A stretch of 64,000 bases of DNA from Clostridium isatidis (GTDB lineage: Bacteria; Bacillota; Clostridia; Clostridiales; Clostridiaceae), in the NCBI RefSeq assembly GCF_002285495.1, contig NZ_CP016786.1:2308001-2372000 (forward strand), in the 5' to 3' direction. The stretch's first letter is position 1; each line of letters opens with the position of its first letter. Below the pieces are notes generated by a model, which was not told the DNA's origin, made no database searches, and was given only the letters and a program-made list of their open reading frames with translations. Both the position numbers and the translations under genes were made by a program. Positions 8,581 through 16,918 of this stretch are shown piece after piece.

Positions 8581-9514
8581 TTAACATTTCACCTATTTCA
8601 TCAACTAATAAATCTCTACCTATTGAACTGTAACCTTGGTTAAAGTATGGTGAAGCTGGTAATTTAACTACTTTTCCTTCTTTAACTGCTGGTAGGTTGT
8701 TCCAAATTGCATTACTTTCAAGCTGAGCTAAATCTTCATCTGTTGCAAGTACAAAAATATAATCTGCATCTATTGCAGCTAAACCTTCATAGGTAACTAC
8801 TGGAAGGCTAATATCGCTTTGTTCTGGCATTCCTGCTGGTTTAGCTAATCCCATATCTTTATATAAAACATCACCAAAACCTGCTCCATCAAATACGAAG
8901 AATTGTCCACCACTAGCTAGGAAGGAAAGGTAACTTGTATCTTCACCGTATTCTTCCTTAATTTTATTACCTGCTTCTAATGCTTTAGCTTCATAATCTG
9001 CTAACCATTTATTTGCTGCATCTTCTTTACCAAATACTTTTGCAAAAGCTTTAACATCTTCTTTCCAATTTAATGCTTCTAATTGAATCATTACTGTTGG
9101 AGCTATTTCCTTTAATTGATCATACATTTTTTCTTGTACTGTTGAAATAATTATTAAATCTGGATTTAGATTCATAACAGCTTCTATATCCATTGTATCT
9201 TGCATGCTGTAGCCTAAAATTTCTGCTCCCTTTAATGTTTCTTCTAAGTATGCAGGGAACTTAGTGTAATCATAAGCATCACTATTAGCTGTTCCTACAA
9301 CTGAATATCCTAATATAGATAAAATATCACTATTTCCACTTAAATCAACAATTCTTTGTGGATTTGCTGGAATTTCTACTTCTCCTCTTACATCAGTTAC
9401 TGTTACAGTTTCTGCTGCTCCTCCATTATTTTCTGATGCCTTAGTTCCGCAAGAAACAAGTATCATGGCAGTTAAACAAGAAACTACTATTGTTTTTAAT
9501 AAATTTTTCTTCAT
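8567..9514 (-). CDS. Iron-siderophore substrate-binding lipoprotein
   Basis: From the ATG at 9514 the protein is 315 residues with a lipoprotein signal peptide (lipobox LVSC, Cys22). It has the type III binding-protein fold seen in FhuD/FepB/YfiY: DVRGEVEIPANPQRIVDLSG, then ADYIFVLATDEDL, with a long helix between lobes. This start is preferred over an upstream in-frame ATG at 9592 because GAGGGCG lies 8-9 bases before it and the signal peptide begins there. The longer version would place the Fur-like boxes inside coding sequence. Confidence 0.92.
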   Translation of the reverse strand: MKKNLLKTIVVSCLTAMILVSCGTKASENNGGAAETVTVTDVRGEVEIPANPQRIVDLSGNSDILSILGYSVVGTANSDAYDYTKFPAYLEETLKGAEILGYSMQDTMDIEAVMNLNPDLIIISTVQEKMYDQLKEIAPTVMIQLEALNWKEDVKAFAKVFGKEDAANKWLADYEAKALEAGNKIKEEYGEDTSYLSFLASGGQFFVFDGAGFGDVLYKDMGLAKPAGMPEQSDISLPVVTYEGLAAIDADYIFVLATDEDLAQLESNAIWNNLPAVKEGKVVKLPASPYFNQGYSSIGRDLLVDEIGEMLNGTK

Positions 9515-9546
9515 TATAATCCACGCCCTCTTTCTAATTTCTTTAT

Positions 9547-9561
9547 TGAAATTAATTCTCA
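9547..9561. promoter_or_regulatory. Fur-like box, distal copy
   Basis: TGAAATTAATTCTCA matches the 7-1-7 Fur consensus TGATAATNATTATCA at 11 of 14 defined positions on the reverse strand. It lies 33 bp before the binding-protein start and 30 bp centre to centre from a better copy, so both face the same helix side. Confidence 0.6.
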
Positions 9562-9576
9562 TAAAGTGATTGTATA

Positions 9577-9591
9577 TGATATTCATTCTCA
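9577..9591. promoter_or_regulatory. Fur-like box upstream of the siderophore operon
   Basis: On the minus strand the site reads TGAGAATGAATATCA, 13 of 14 matches to the 7-1-7 Fur consensus. Its place in front of a siderophore-uptake operon makes iron repression the natural reading. Confidence 0.78.
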
Positions 9592-9620
9592 CTTCAATAT
9601 CTGCAACTATTTTAATAATT

Positions 9621-9639
9621 TTATCATCTTATATGATAA
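9621..9639. promoter_or_regulatory. Inverted repeat at the araC-type gene promoter
   Basis: TTATCAT (9621-9627) and ATGATAA (9633-9639) form a perfect inverted repeat with a 5-bp spacer. It lies just upstream of a -10 like TATAAT (9655-9660) for the regulator gene and has no good -35. It could be a third iron-responsive site or an operator of the regulator itself. Confidence 0.5.
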
Positions 9640-9708
9640 TTTTATTTTTTCTGTTATAATAAATTAGTATTAATCAAAAGCATGGATTTTATGATAAGGA
9701 GATTATAA

Positions 9709-10710
9709 ATGATATCAAAATCAAGTTCTGAATTTCAAAAATATGTACTAGATAAAATGACCTTTTCGGCCTTCTCTGAAAAAAACTGTATTATATATAA
9801 AAATCCTTCTAGGCCGGAACTTGGATGTTTTATTAAATACAGCAGGGAAGGCTATTATGATTTTGGTATTGGAGACTATACTATTCCAGAGGACTTTTCC
9901 CTATCCTTTGATCATAAGGATGAACTTATACGTTTTGGAACAGTTTATAAGGGCATTACAAAATTTAAAATAGAAAATAATCCTGTTTCTTCCTTCACTC
10001 CTTCTTCCTTCTTTGTAGTTGAAAAGGGAATTAAGGGTAAACAGATCTGGAAAAAAGGCCAGCACTTTCATGGAGCAGAAATAAGCATTTATAAAAAGTA
10101 TTTTGACGAAGTAGTCTTCCCAAACTTTCCTGACTCCATTAATTTTGATGCCTTTATTGGTAACTATACTTATAAGTATCTTCCCCTAGAAATAGTATCA
10201 ATAATTCAGCAGCTGCAGGTTTTAAATAATAAAAATGCTTTAACTCCAATATATTTAGAAAGCAAGATCTTAGAAGCCCTAGCCATAATCACAAATGAAA
10301 TTTTTTCTTCTCCTGAAAATTCTTTTACAAATCAAATAAATTACGGCGAGGTAAAGATAGGAAAAAATAGAAAAGTTACCTTAACGACTTCAGACATTAA
10401 TGCAATACAAAAAGCTCATGATATATTGACAAAGGAGGCCTGCAATCCTCCAACTATCAAGGAATTAAGTAAAAGGGTTTTCCTAAATGAACAGAAATTA
10501 AAGGCTGGCTTTGCTTCCCATTATCATATGTCTATCGGAGAATATACTAATTCTATCCGTATGGCTATGGCCGAAAATTTATTATCCACAACTGATTTAA
10601 CAATTGAAGAAATTTCTAAAAAAGTTGGTTATAACTATTGTGGAAACTTTGTAAAAATGTTTAAAAAGGTGCACGGTAAAACTCCCTTAGCCTTTAGAAA
10701 GTCAAAATAA
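9709..10710 (+). CDS. AraC-family transcriptional regulator, PchR-like
   Basis: The 333-residue protein has an N-terminal ligand-binding half and two C-terminal helix-turn-helix segments: PTIKELSKRVFLNEQKLKAGF (near residue 246) and TIEEISKKVGYNYCGNFVKM (near 297), ending KKVHGKTPLAFRKSK as in AraC/XylS proteins. The phrase LNEQKLKAGF recalls the PchR/YbtA siderophore-sensing subgroup. It is transcribed divergently from the siderophore uptake operon, so it probably activates that operon when the loaded siderophore is present. This role is inferred from position and subgroup. Confidence 0.9.
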   Translation: MISKSSSEFQKYVLDKMTFSAFSEKNCIIYKNPSRPELGCFIKYSREGYYDFGIGDYTIPEDFSLSFDHKDELIRFGTVYKGITKFKIENNPVSSFTPSSFFVVEKGIKGKQIWKKGQHFHGAEISIYKKYFDEVVFPNFPDSINFDAFIGNYTYKYLPLEIVSIIQQLQVLNNKNALTPIYLESKILEALAIITNEIFSSPENSFTNQINYGEVKIGKNRKVTLTTSDINAIQKAHDILTKEACNPPTIKELSKRVFLNEQKLKAGFASHYHMSIGEYTNSIRMAMAENLLSTTDLTIEEISKKVGYNYCGNFVKMFKKVHGKTPLAFRKSK

Positions 10711-10737
10711 AAAGATTGCCCTAGAGCAATCTTTTTA
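10708..10737. terminator. Bidirectional terminator between araC-type gene and lctD
   Basis: A perfect 12-bp stem TAAAAAGATTGC / GCAATCTTTTTA with a 6-base loop overlaps the regulator stop codon and has T tracts on both strands. It can also end the convergent lactate operon. Confidence 0.85.
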
Positions 10738-10815
10738 TTAAAGTGTATCTAAAATTTTTCAGCCTTCTAACTTTGGACTAAAAAATAATACCAGAGGCTC
10801 TTTACTTTTGCTAAT

Positions 10816-12219
10816 TTACTCTTGGAATATCTTATGTGGATTTAATATATTTTTAGGATCAAAGGCCTTCTTAATTCCTGCCATTATTTCAATTAAAGCT
10901 GGATCCATTGATTTTAATAGATATTCCTTTTTAGCATATCCAACTCCATGCTCGCCAGAAACTTGACCTTCTAATTCCCTAGCCTTGCCATAGATCTTTT
11001 CCATAGCATCCTTCATTTTCTTATTCCATTCTTCTTCAGATAAATTATCTCTTAAGATATAGGCATGTAGGTTACCATCACCAGCATGTCCAAAACTCTT
11101 AATTCTTACATCTACTTCCTTATAAAGATTATGAATATACTCAACCATGTCATTTACACGATTTCTTGGAACAACAACGTCAACTTCATCCATATAAGTT
11201 GTAGAACCTTTTATTGCTTCTAAAAAGGCTCCTCTTGCTTTCCAAATTGATTCTTCCCTTTCGCTTGTATCTGAAATGAATATATCTAAGGCTCCCTGTT
11301 CTAAACATATTTTTGCAACATTATCATAAGCATTTTCTATTTCTTCTGTTGAATTGCCATCAAACTTTAATAATAAGTAAGCATCTGCACTGCTGTCTGG
11401 GAACTTTCTGCCTAGGTATTTTTCTGCATCTAGGATAACTTCCCTTTGCATAAATTCAATGGCTGTTGGAATAGACTTAGATTTAACTATTAAAGGTACA
11501 GTCCTGATTGCCCTTTCTAAGCTTGGGAATGGTATAAGCAAACTTATTGCTTTCTTAGGTAATGGCAGTAATTTTAAGGTTGCCTTAGTTATAATACCTA
11601 AGGTTCCTTCTGAACCAATCATTAAGTCCTTTAAGGCATAACCTGTACTATTTTTAACTACCTTTCCTCCTAAATTTACTACTGTTCCATTAGGAAGTAC
11701 TACTTCCAGGCCTCTTACATAATCTCTAGTAACCCCATATTTAACAGCCCTCATACCACCAGCATTAGTGCTTATATTTCCACCAATAGTTGCAGATTTT
11801 TCACCTGGATCTGGTGGATAGAAAAAGTCTTTTTCTTCCACATAGGCAGCAAGTTCCATTAATAAAACTCCTGGTTCAACGGTAATTGTTAAGTTTTCTT
11901 CATCTAATTCTAATACATGATTCATTAAACTTGTATCTATCATTATTCCCTTTTCCATTGGAACTGAAGCACCTACAAGGCCTGTTCCTGATCCACGTGG
12001 AGTTACAGGAATGTTATTATCATAAGCATATTTCATTATCTTAGAAACCTCTTCCGTAGAAGTAACCTTAACAACAACATCAGGATAGCTTACTGTATCA
12101 CTTAACTCATCATGACTATATTCCTCATTAATATTTTCCCCGTAAAGAACTCTCTCATGGTCCCCTATAACACAATATATAAATTCTAAATCCTTCTCAT
12201 CAAATCTTTTATATCCCAT
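10816..12219 (-). CDS. lctD: FAD-linked lactate dehydrogenase, GlcD/LctD family
   Basis: This 467-residue flavoprotein has the PCMH FAD-binding domain (GSGTGLVGASVP near residue 77 and GGNISTNAGGMRAVKYG near residue 147) and the C-terminal FAD-oxidase domain with GHAGDGNLHAYI near residue 380. It oxidises 2-hydroxy acids. Its position behind etfB, a ferredoxin-type etfA and a lactate permease matches the LctBCD complex of Acetobacterium woodii, where electron bifurcation couples lactate oxidation by NAD to oxidation of reduced ferredoxin. Lactate as substrate is inferred from the operon. Confidence 0.9.
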   Translation of the reverse strand: MGYKRFDEKDLEFIYCVIGDHERVLYGENINEEYSHDELSDTVSYPDVVVKVTSTEEVSKIMKYAYDNNIPVTPRGSGTGLVGASVPMEKGIMIDTSLMNHVLELDEENLTITVEPGVLLMELAAYVEEKDFFYPPDPGEKSATIGGNISTNAGGMRAVKYGVTRDYVRGLEVVLPNGTVVNLGGKVVKNSTGYALKDLMIGSEGTLGIITKATLKLLPLPKKAISLLIPFPSLERAIRTVPLIVKSKSIPTAIEFMQREVILDAEKYLGRKFPDSSADAYLLLKFDGNSTEEIENAYDNVAKICLEQGALDIFISDTSEREESIWKARGAFLEAIKGSTTYMDEVDVVVPRNRVNDMVEYIHNLYKEVDVRIKSFGHAGDGNLHAYILRDNLSEEEWNKKMKDAMEKIYGKARELEGQVSGEHGVGYAKKEYLLKSMDPALIEIMAGIKKAFDPKNILNPHKIFQE

Positions 12220-12224
12220 AGCAA

Positions 12225-13415
12225 TTATGCCTCCTTCCTCATTTTTATCTGCTCAATTAAGCCTGGTATAATTTCATATAAATCTCCCACTATGCCATAA
12301 TGAGCAGTCTTAAATATTGGAGCATTTTCATCCTTATTAATTGCAATAATATTTTCAGCATTATTCATGCCTGCTGTAAATTGTACAGCTCCTGATACTC
12401 CACAAGTTATAATTAATTTTGGCCTTACTGTTCTTCCACTTAAGCCAACTTGTCTCTTAACTTCCATCCATCCATTTTCAGCTAATGGTCTTGTACAAGC
12501 AACCTGTCCACCTAGTAATTCTGCAAGTTCATCTATCATTTTTAAGTCTTCTTCCTTCTTAATTCCACGGCCTGCAACAATTAAAACATCTGAAGCTTCT
12601 ATAAATTCTTCCTTTTCCTTTGGAATAATATCTAATACTTTAATATTTGATATAAGCTTTTCAGGCTCTATACTACATTCAACTATTTCTCCAGCTTCCT
12701 CGCTATTTCTCTTAGGAGCATTCATAACCTTGTAACGAACAGTTGCAAGCTGAGGTCTATGATTTGGTGTTACAATTTGGGCCATTATATTTCCACCAAA
12801 AGCTGGTCTAATTTGAACTAAATCTGTATCTTCAGTCATATCAAGAATTGTACAATCTGCTGTAAGTCCAGTCTTAAGTCTAGCAGCAAGTCTTGGAGCT
12901 AATTGACGGCCTACTGGAGTTGCTCCCACTAATATTGCAGTTGGCTTAAGCTTATTTACAAAATCCTCAAAGGAAGCAGTATAAGTTTCAATATTAAAAC
13001 GAGCTAAATTTTTATCATCATAAATAAATACCTTATCTACTCCATAATGTAGAACTTCGCGGCATTTATCTTTTATATCATTTCCAAGCATAAGGGCATA
13101 AACAGGATGATTAACTTTTGCAGCTAACTCCTTTGCCTTTCCAATAAGTTCATAAGTAACTGGGTGAATTTCCCCATCAACATGGTCTACATACACTGCT
13201 ATTCCCTTCCAAAGACTCTTATCTATTGATGGCTTTTCTTCTTCCACAAATTCAAAGGCACCCTCTGGACCCTTTCTTACGCATAGCTTACACATTTTGC
13301 AGCCTGAATTTATTTGAAGTTTTCCCTCTACTTCTTCCATTGCTCCAAAAGGACATATTTTCATTACCTCTTGAATCTTTCCAATTTTATCTTGATTTAC
13401 TACAAGCTTACCCAT
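12225..13415 (-). CDS. etfA: Electron transfer flavoprotein alpha with N-terminal iron-sulfur domain (LctC-like)
   Basis: The 396-residue protein carries an N-terminal extension of about 65 residues with four cysteines: Cys21 in CPFGAM, then Cys39, Cys42 and Cys45 in CKMCKLC, enough for one [4Fe-4S] cluster. The rest is a normal EtfA with the FAD-binding C-terminus (GLSGRTVRPKLIITCGVSGA, then IVGDLYEIIP). This extension is typical of EtfA partners of bifurcating lactate dehydrogenase, where the cluster exchanges electrons with ferredoxin. The gene lies 5 bp before lctD and 13 bp after etfB. Confidence 0.93.
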   Translation of the reverse strand: MGKLVVNQDKIGKIQEVMKICPFGAMEEVEGKLQINSGCKMCKLCVRKGPEGAFEFVEEEKPSIDKSLWKGIAVYVDHVDGEIHPVTYELIGKAKELAAKVNHPVYALMLGNDIKDKCREVLHYGVDKVFIYDDKNLARFNIETYTASFEDFVNKLKPTAILVGATPVGRQLAPRLAARLKTGLTADCTILDMTEDTDLVQIRPAFGGNIMAQIVTPNHRPQLATVRYKVMNAPKRNSEEAGEIVECSIEPEKLISNIKVLDIIPKEKEEFIEASDVLIVAGRGIKKEEDLKMIDELAELLGGQVACTRPLAENGWMEVKRQVGLSGRTVRPKLIITCGVSGAVQFTAGMNNAENIIAINKDENAPIFKTAHYGIVGDLYEIIPGLIEQIKMRKEA

Positions 13416-13428
13416 TGCTTTTACCTCC

Positions 13429-14217
13429 TTATAGGAATTTTAATTCCTCTAATTTATCTGCTAATTTATTTGTAAGATCTACAGAAGCACCCTTCCATAT
13501 TTCCTGATGATCGTTTACAGCTGGTGGAAAGATACGTTGTACCTGAGTTGGTGAACCACTTAAGCCATAATGCTTTTCATCCTTATCATCTAAATCATTA
13601 AAAGTGATAATCTTAATTTCACGGTCTTTAGTTTGCTGTTTCTTTACATAGGAAGGAAGCCTTGGCATAAAAATATCCTTATCTACTGCAAGAAGACATG
13701 GATAAGTAACCTTTACTAGTTCTAAATCATCACTCATATCCATTTCTACAGTAATGCTTTCATCTTCTACCTTTACAATCTTACTAACATTACATACGCT
13801 AGGTATTTTAAGCCATTCTGATATTTCTGGCCCAACTTGAGCTGTATCTCCATCTGTAGTCTGTTTTCCACATAAAATTAAATCAAAATCTCCCAACTTT
13901 TTAATTCCCTGGGCAATTGTATAGCTGGTTGCTAAAACGTCTGCTCCCCCAAATTTTCTATCTGAAATTAAAGCTCCATTATCAACTCCCATGGCAAAGG
14001 CTTCTTTTATTACGCTGGCAGCTTGATTTGGTCCCATGGAAATAACAGTAATGCTGCCCCCCTTTTCTTCTCTTATTCTTAAAGCTGTTTCTATAGCGTA
14101 TAAATCATATGGATTCATTTTAGATTCTACGCCATTTCTTTTTAATACCCCTGTAACAGGATCAACTTCTACCTTATTAGTTCCAGGTACTTGCTTAATA
14201 CAAACTAAAATATTCAT
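13429..14217 (-). CDS. etfB: Electron transfer flavoprotein beta (LctB-like)
   Basis: This 262-residue subunit has the EtfB signature layout: MNILVCIKQVPGT at the start, ALRIREEKGGSITVISMGP near residue 45, and FDLILCGKQTTDGDTAQVGP near residue 115. The loop around CGKQTTDGDTAQ resembles the EtfB group of bifurcating complexes, which bind FAD rather than AMP in the beta subunit; a structure-based alignment would settle that. It lies between the permease and etfA in one operon. Confidence 0.93.
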   Translation of the reverse strand: MNILVCIKQVPGTNKVEVDPVTGVLKRNGVESKMNPYDLYAIETALRIREEKGGSITVISMGPNQAASVIKEAFAMGVDNGALISDRKFGGADVLATSYTIAQGIKKLGDFDLILCGKQTTDGDTAQVGPEISEWLKIPSVCNVSKIVKVEDESITVEMDMSDDLELVKVTYPCLLAVDKDIFMPRLPSYVKKQQTKDREIKIITFNDLDDKDEKHYGLSGSPTQVQRIFPPAVNDHQEIWKGASVDLTNKLADKLEELKFL

Positions 14218-14253
14218 ATCTTAATCACCTATCCTTTATAAAATTTCTATATA

Positions 14254-15786
14254 TTAAAGAAATTGTGCACCAAAATAACTGATGATTCCCATTAGAATTA
14301 TGAAGATAGCACAATATTTAATAACCCCTTTTAATAAAAGGTTTTCTTTTGATTCAAGAGCAGTTGCTCCAACTGCAATAGCAATACTTTGTGGAGAAAT
14401 CATTTTTCCAGCAGTAGCTCCTGCTGTATTAGCTGCTGCTAGCCATGAAGAATTTAAGTTAAGTACATTAGCTGTTTCCGCCTGAAGTCCTCCAAATAAA
14501 ACACTTGCTGAAGTTCCACTTCCTGTTACAAAGGATCCTATTGAACCTAAGAATGGCGAGAATAGTGGATAGAAGGATCCAGTCAATTTAACGAACATAT
14601 CAGCAATAGAAGCAATCATTCCACTATGGCCCATAAGCTTAGAAGCAGCTATAATAGACATTATTGTTACAATCGTTTTCATCATTTGCAACACTGTATC
14701 CTTAAAGATTGCACAAAGCTTGGTGAATTTAGCTCCCTGGGCTATTCCTCCAATAAATCCAGCAAGAATAATCCATAAGCCTGGTGTTGAAAGCCAAGCA
14801 AAACTATAGTGTGTTCCTCCCTCTCCAGTATAAATTTGTACTGAGCTTTTAAACTGGGCTAAAAAGCTATTTACAGGCTTTACTAAATTTGAAGTTCCTA
14901 ATAAGAAAATAAATATCAATATAAATGGAAGCCAAGCTGTTAAGGCTTTATTTTTAGATATATTATTAGTTGCCACTGCATCCATAGCAAACTCTGGAGA
15001 AATATCTTTCCTCTCAAATAATTTAGCCGCTAATATGGTGCAAAACATTGAAGATACAGAACCAATTACAACGGGAAGTTCTGGTCCAACATACTTAGCT
15101 ACTAAATATTCCGGAATAACAAAGGATAGTCCAGAAATTAAAGTTATAAGTCCCACTCCCTTAAAGGCTTTCTTAGATTTTGCTGTTAATAATACTAAAA
15201 TATAAGGAGTTAATATTATTATTGGAGCAATCTGTATAACCGTATCAACTGATAAACTTGCTACATTAAGTCCTGTAACCTTTGATAAGGTAGTAGTAGG
15301 AATTCCTATAGATCCAAAAGCTGTTGGTGTTGAATTTGCAATTAAACATACAATTGCAGAAAGTACTGGATCAAAACCTAAAGCCCATAGCATACTTGCT
15401 GGTATTGCTATAGCAGTTCCAAAGCCTGCCATACCTTCCATAAAGCCGCCAAAGCCCCATGCGATTATTAAAACTAATACTCTTTTATCTCTTGTTACTC
15501 CAGCTAACATTTTTTTAATAATTTCCATATAACCTGTGTGAATACAAACATTGTAGGTGAATACTGCTGCGATTATTACTATAATGATTGGCCAAAGAGA
15601 CATTGCTGCTCCTTCAAGAATTGCTGTAATACTATCTAGAATTGGCATTTTCCATAATCCTATTGCAATGAGAAATGATAAAGCTAAAGCAATAGGACAA
15701 GCTTTATAGCCTGGCATCTTTAAAGCTGTTAAAGCTATAATAAGCCAGATAATTGGTAATAAGGCTAAGATAAATGAGATAACCAT
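14254..15786 (-). CDS. lctP: L-lactate permease, LctP/LldP family
   Basis: The 510-residue protein has about twelve or more membrane helices and LctP-family stretches AWGFGGFMEGMAGFGTAIAIPASML near residue 109 and SGTSASVLFGGLQAETA near residue 427. The family imports lactate or glycolate with protons. It is the first gene after the LldR-type operators and feeds the EtfAB-LctD complex behind it. Confidence 0.93.
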   Translation of the reverse strand: MVISFILALLPIIWLIIALTALKMPGYKACPIALALSFLIAIGLWKMPILDSITAILEGAAMSLWPIIIVIIAAVFTYNVCIHTGYMEIIKKMLAGVTRDKRVLVLIIAWGFGGFMEGMAGFGTAIAIPASMLWALGFDPVLSAIVCLIANSTPTAFGSIGIPTTTLSKVTGLNVASLSVDTVIQIAPIIILTPYILVLLTAKSKKAFKGVGLITLISGLSFVIPEYLVAKYVGPELPVVIGSVSSMFCTILAAKLFERKDISPEFAMDAVATNNISKNKALTAWLPFILIFIFLLGTSNLVKPVNSFLAQFKSSVQIYTGEGGTHYSFAWLSTPGLWIILAGFIGGIAQGAKFTKLCAIFKDTVLQMMKTIVTIMSIIAASKLMGHSGMIASIADMFVKLTGSFYPLFSPFLGSIGSFVTGSGTSASVLFGGLQAETANVLNLNSSWLAAANTAGATAGKMISPQSIAIAVGATALESKENLLLKGVIKYCAIFIILMGIISYFGAQFL

Positions 15787-15925
15787 AATTATTTTCCTTT
15801 CATAATTTCTTTTAACTTAATTTTTATTCAATATGGCCATATGATTAATTGAATATAAGCAGCGCCGCTTTTAAATAAATAGGTTCCTTATCTCTTCTTT
15901 AGTGTATTTTGCCTTACTTAATCCT

Positions 15926-15940
15926 ACTGGTAGTACCAGT
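15926..15940. promoter_or_regulatory. LldR-type operator 1
   Basis: ACTGGTAGTACCAGT is a perfect 7-1-7 palindrome and fits the GntR/LldR pattern TNGTNNNACNA. It lies about 140 bp upstream of lctP. Together with flanking bases it forms the left arm of a 23-bp inverted repeat (15929-15951 against 15976-15998, one mismatch). Confidence 0.78.
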
Positions 15941-15986
15941 TTCCTTAAAAAAATATAACTTTTAGTTTACATACATTTTTAAGGAA

Positions 15987-15999
15987 ATTGGTACTACCT
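15987..15999. promoter_or_regulatory. LldR-type operator 2, imperfect
   Basis: ATTGGTACTACCT repeats the operator core TGGTNNNACC in the opposite arm of the 23-bp inverted repeat; its right half is degenerate. The centres of the two sites are about 61 bp apart, near six helix turns, which would allow looping across the lctP promoter. The rest of the lldR-lctP gap holds nothing else that I can identify. Confidence 0.65.
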
Positions 16000-16135
16000 C
16001 TTATGAGTAGATAATAGCACCCCTTACTTAATATGTAAATAAAAGTTATATTTTTAACATCTTTTTATCTTAGATTTATTATTTTATTAAGTCTTAAGCT
16101 TATTTTAGCTTACTTTTTATAGTTATTAATGAAAA

Positions 16136-16810
16136 CTATTTCAATTTTTCGTTAACAAGTTCAAAATGTTTGTTAATTGCTTGATAAGCCAACACTTTAT
16201 CTCTGTTAATTAAGCTTTTCACAATATCATTATGAGCTTTTATTAGTTCATTCCTGCTTTCTTCTGAGCTAAATATTTCTTTTCTTAAATCAGCAATAAA
16301 CCTGTCCATTGTTTCTGAAAGAGCTTGTAGAATATCAAAAATTAATTTATTTCTTGATGCCTTTGCAATATTATAGTGCAGTTTTTTATCTAGTATAACA
16401 TTATCTTCTTCTGCTCCATGCTCTAATTCTAAACTTATTCTTTCTATTTCCTTTAACTCTTCTTCAGTAGCCTCATCAATAGCCAACAATAGAGCCTGAG
16501 TTTCTAATCCTAAACGTAATTGACTTATCTCTTTATAACTTATTTGATCTAAAAGAAAAAGCATTGATAGAGATTCAACTAAATTATTTTCAAAATTACC
16601 TGTTAAATAATTTCCAACTCCATGCTGACTGGATATTATTCCCATAAAATCTAAGGTTCTAATAGCTTCCCTTACAGAATTTCTGCTAACTCCTAATATT
16701 GAAGATAATTCCCTTTCAGAAGGAAGTTTTTCGCCTATTTTTAATTCTCCTGCCCTAATTTGATCTTTTATATAATCAATAACTTTTGTATATGACTTTC
16801 CTTGCTCCAT
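16136..16810 (-). CDS. lldR: FadR/LldR-type GntR regulator of lactate use
   Basis: The N-terminus is a winged helix (GELKIGEKLPSERELSSILGVSRNSVREAIRTL) and the C-terminal about 150 residues form an FCD effector domain. I start at the ATG at 16810 because GGGGTG lies 6 bases before it; the longer reading would need a TTG at 16840. The family represses lactate genes until lactate binds. It lies upstream of lctP in the same direction, and TGGTNNNACC sites lie between them, so control of the operon is a sound inference. Confidence 0.87.
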   Translation of the reverse strand: MEQGKSYTKVIDYIKDQIRAGELKIGEKLPSERELSSILGVSRNSVREAIRTLDFMGIISSQHGVGNYLTGNFENNLVESLSMLFLLDQISYKEISQLRLGLETQALLLAIDEATEEELKEIERISLELEHGAEEDNVILDKKLHYNIAKASRNKLIFDILQALSETMDRFIADLRKEIFSSEESRNELIKAHNDIVKSLINRDKVLAYQAINKHFELVNEKLK

Positions 16811-16860
16811 TTTTTCACCCCAAAATACGATCTTTCTCAATATCTACAATAAAAAATACC

Positions 16861-16895
16861 TAATATACATATTATATATCACAATATGTATATTA
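16861..16895. promoter_or_regulatory. 13-bp inverted repeat upstream of lldR
   Basis: TAATATACATATT and AATATGTATATTA are perfect arms with a 9-bp spacer, placed in the lldR promoter region just behind the amino acid permease stop. It may be an operator or a weak hairpin; there is no T run. It does not resemble the TGGTNNNACC sites downstream. Confidence 0.5.
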
Positions 16896-16918
16896 AGTAA
16901 TATTTCTTATTAAGAAAC

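Noticed and set aside
9515..9592. N-terminal extension of the siderophore-binding protein
   Set aside because: It would put the Fur-like boxes in coding DNA and hide the signal peptide behind 26 residues; the ATG at 9514 has a good ribosome binding site.
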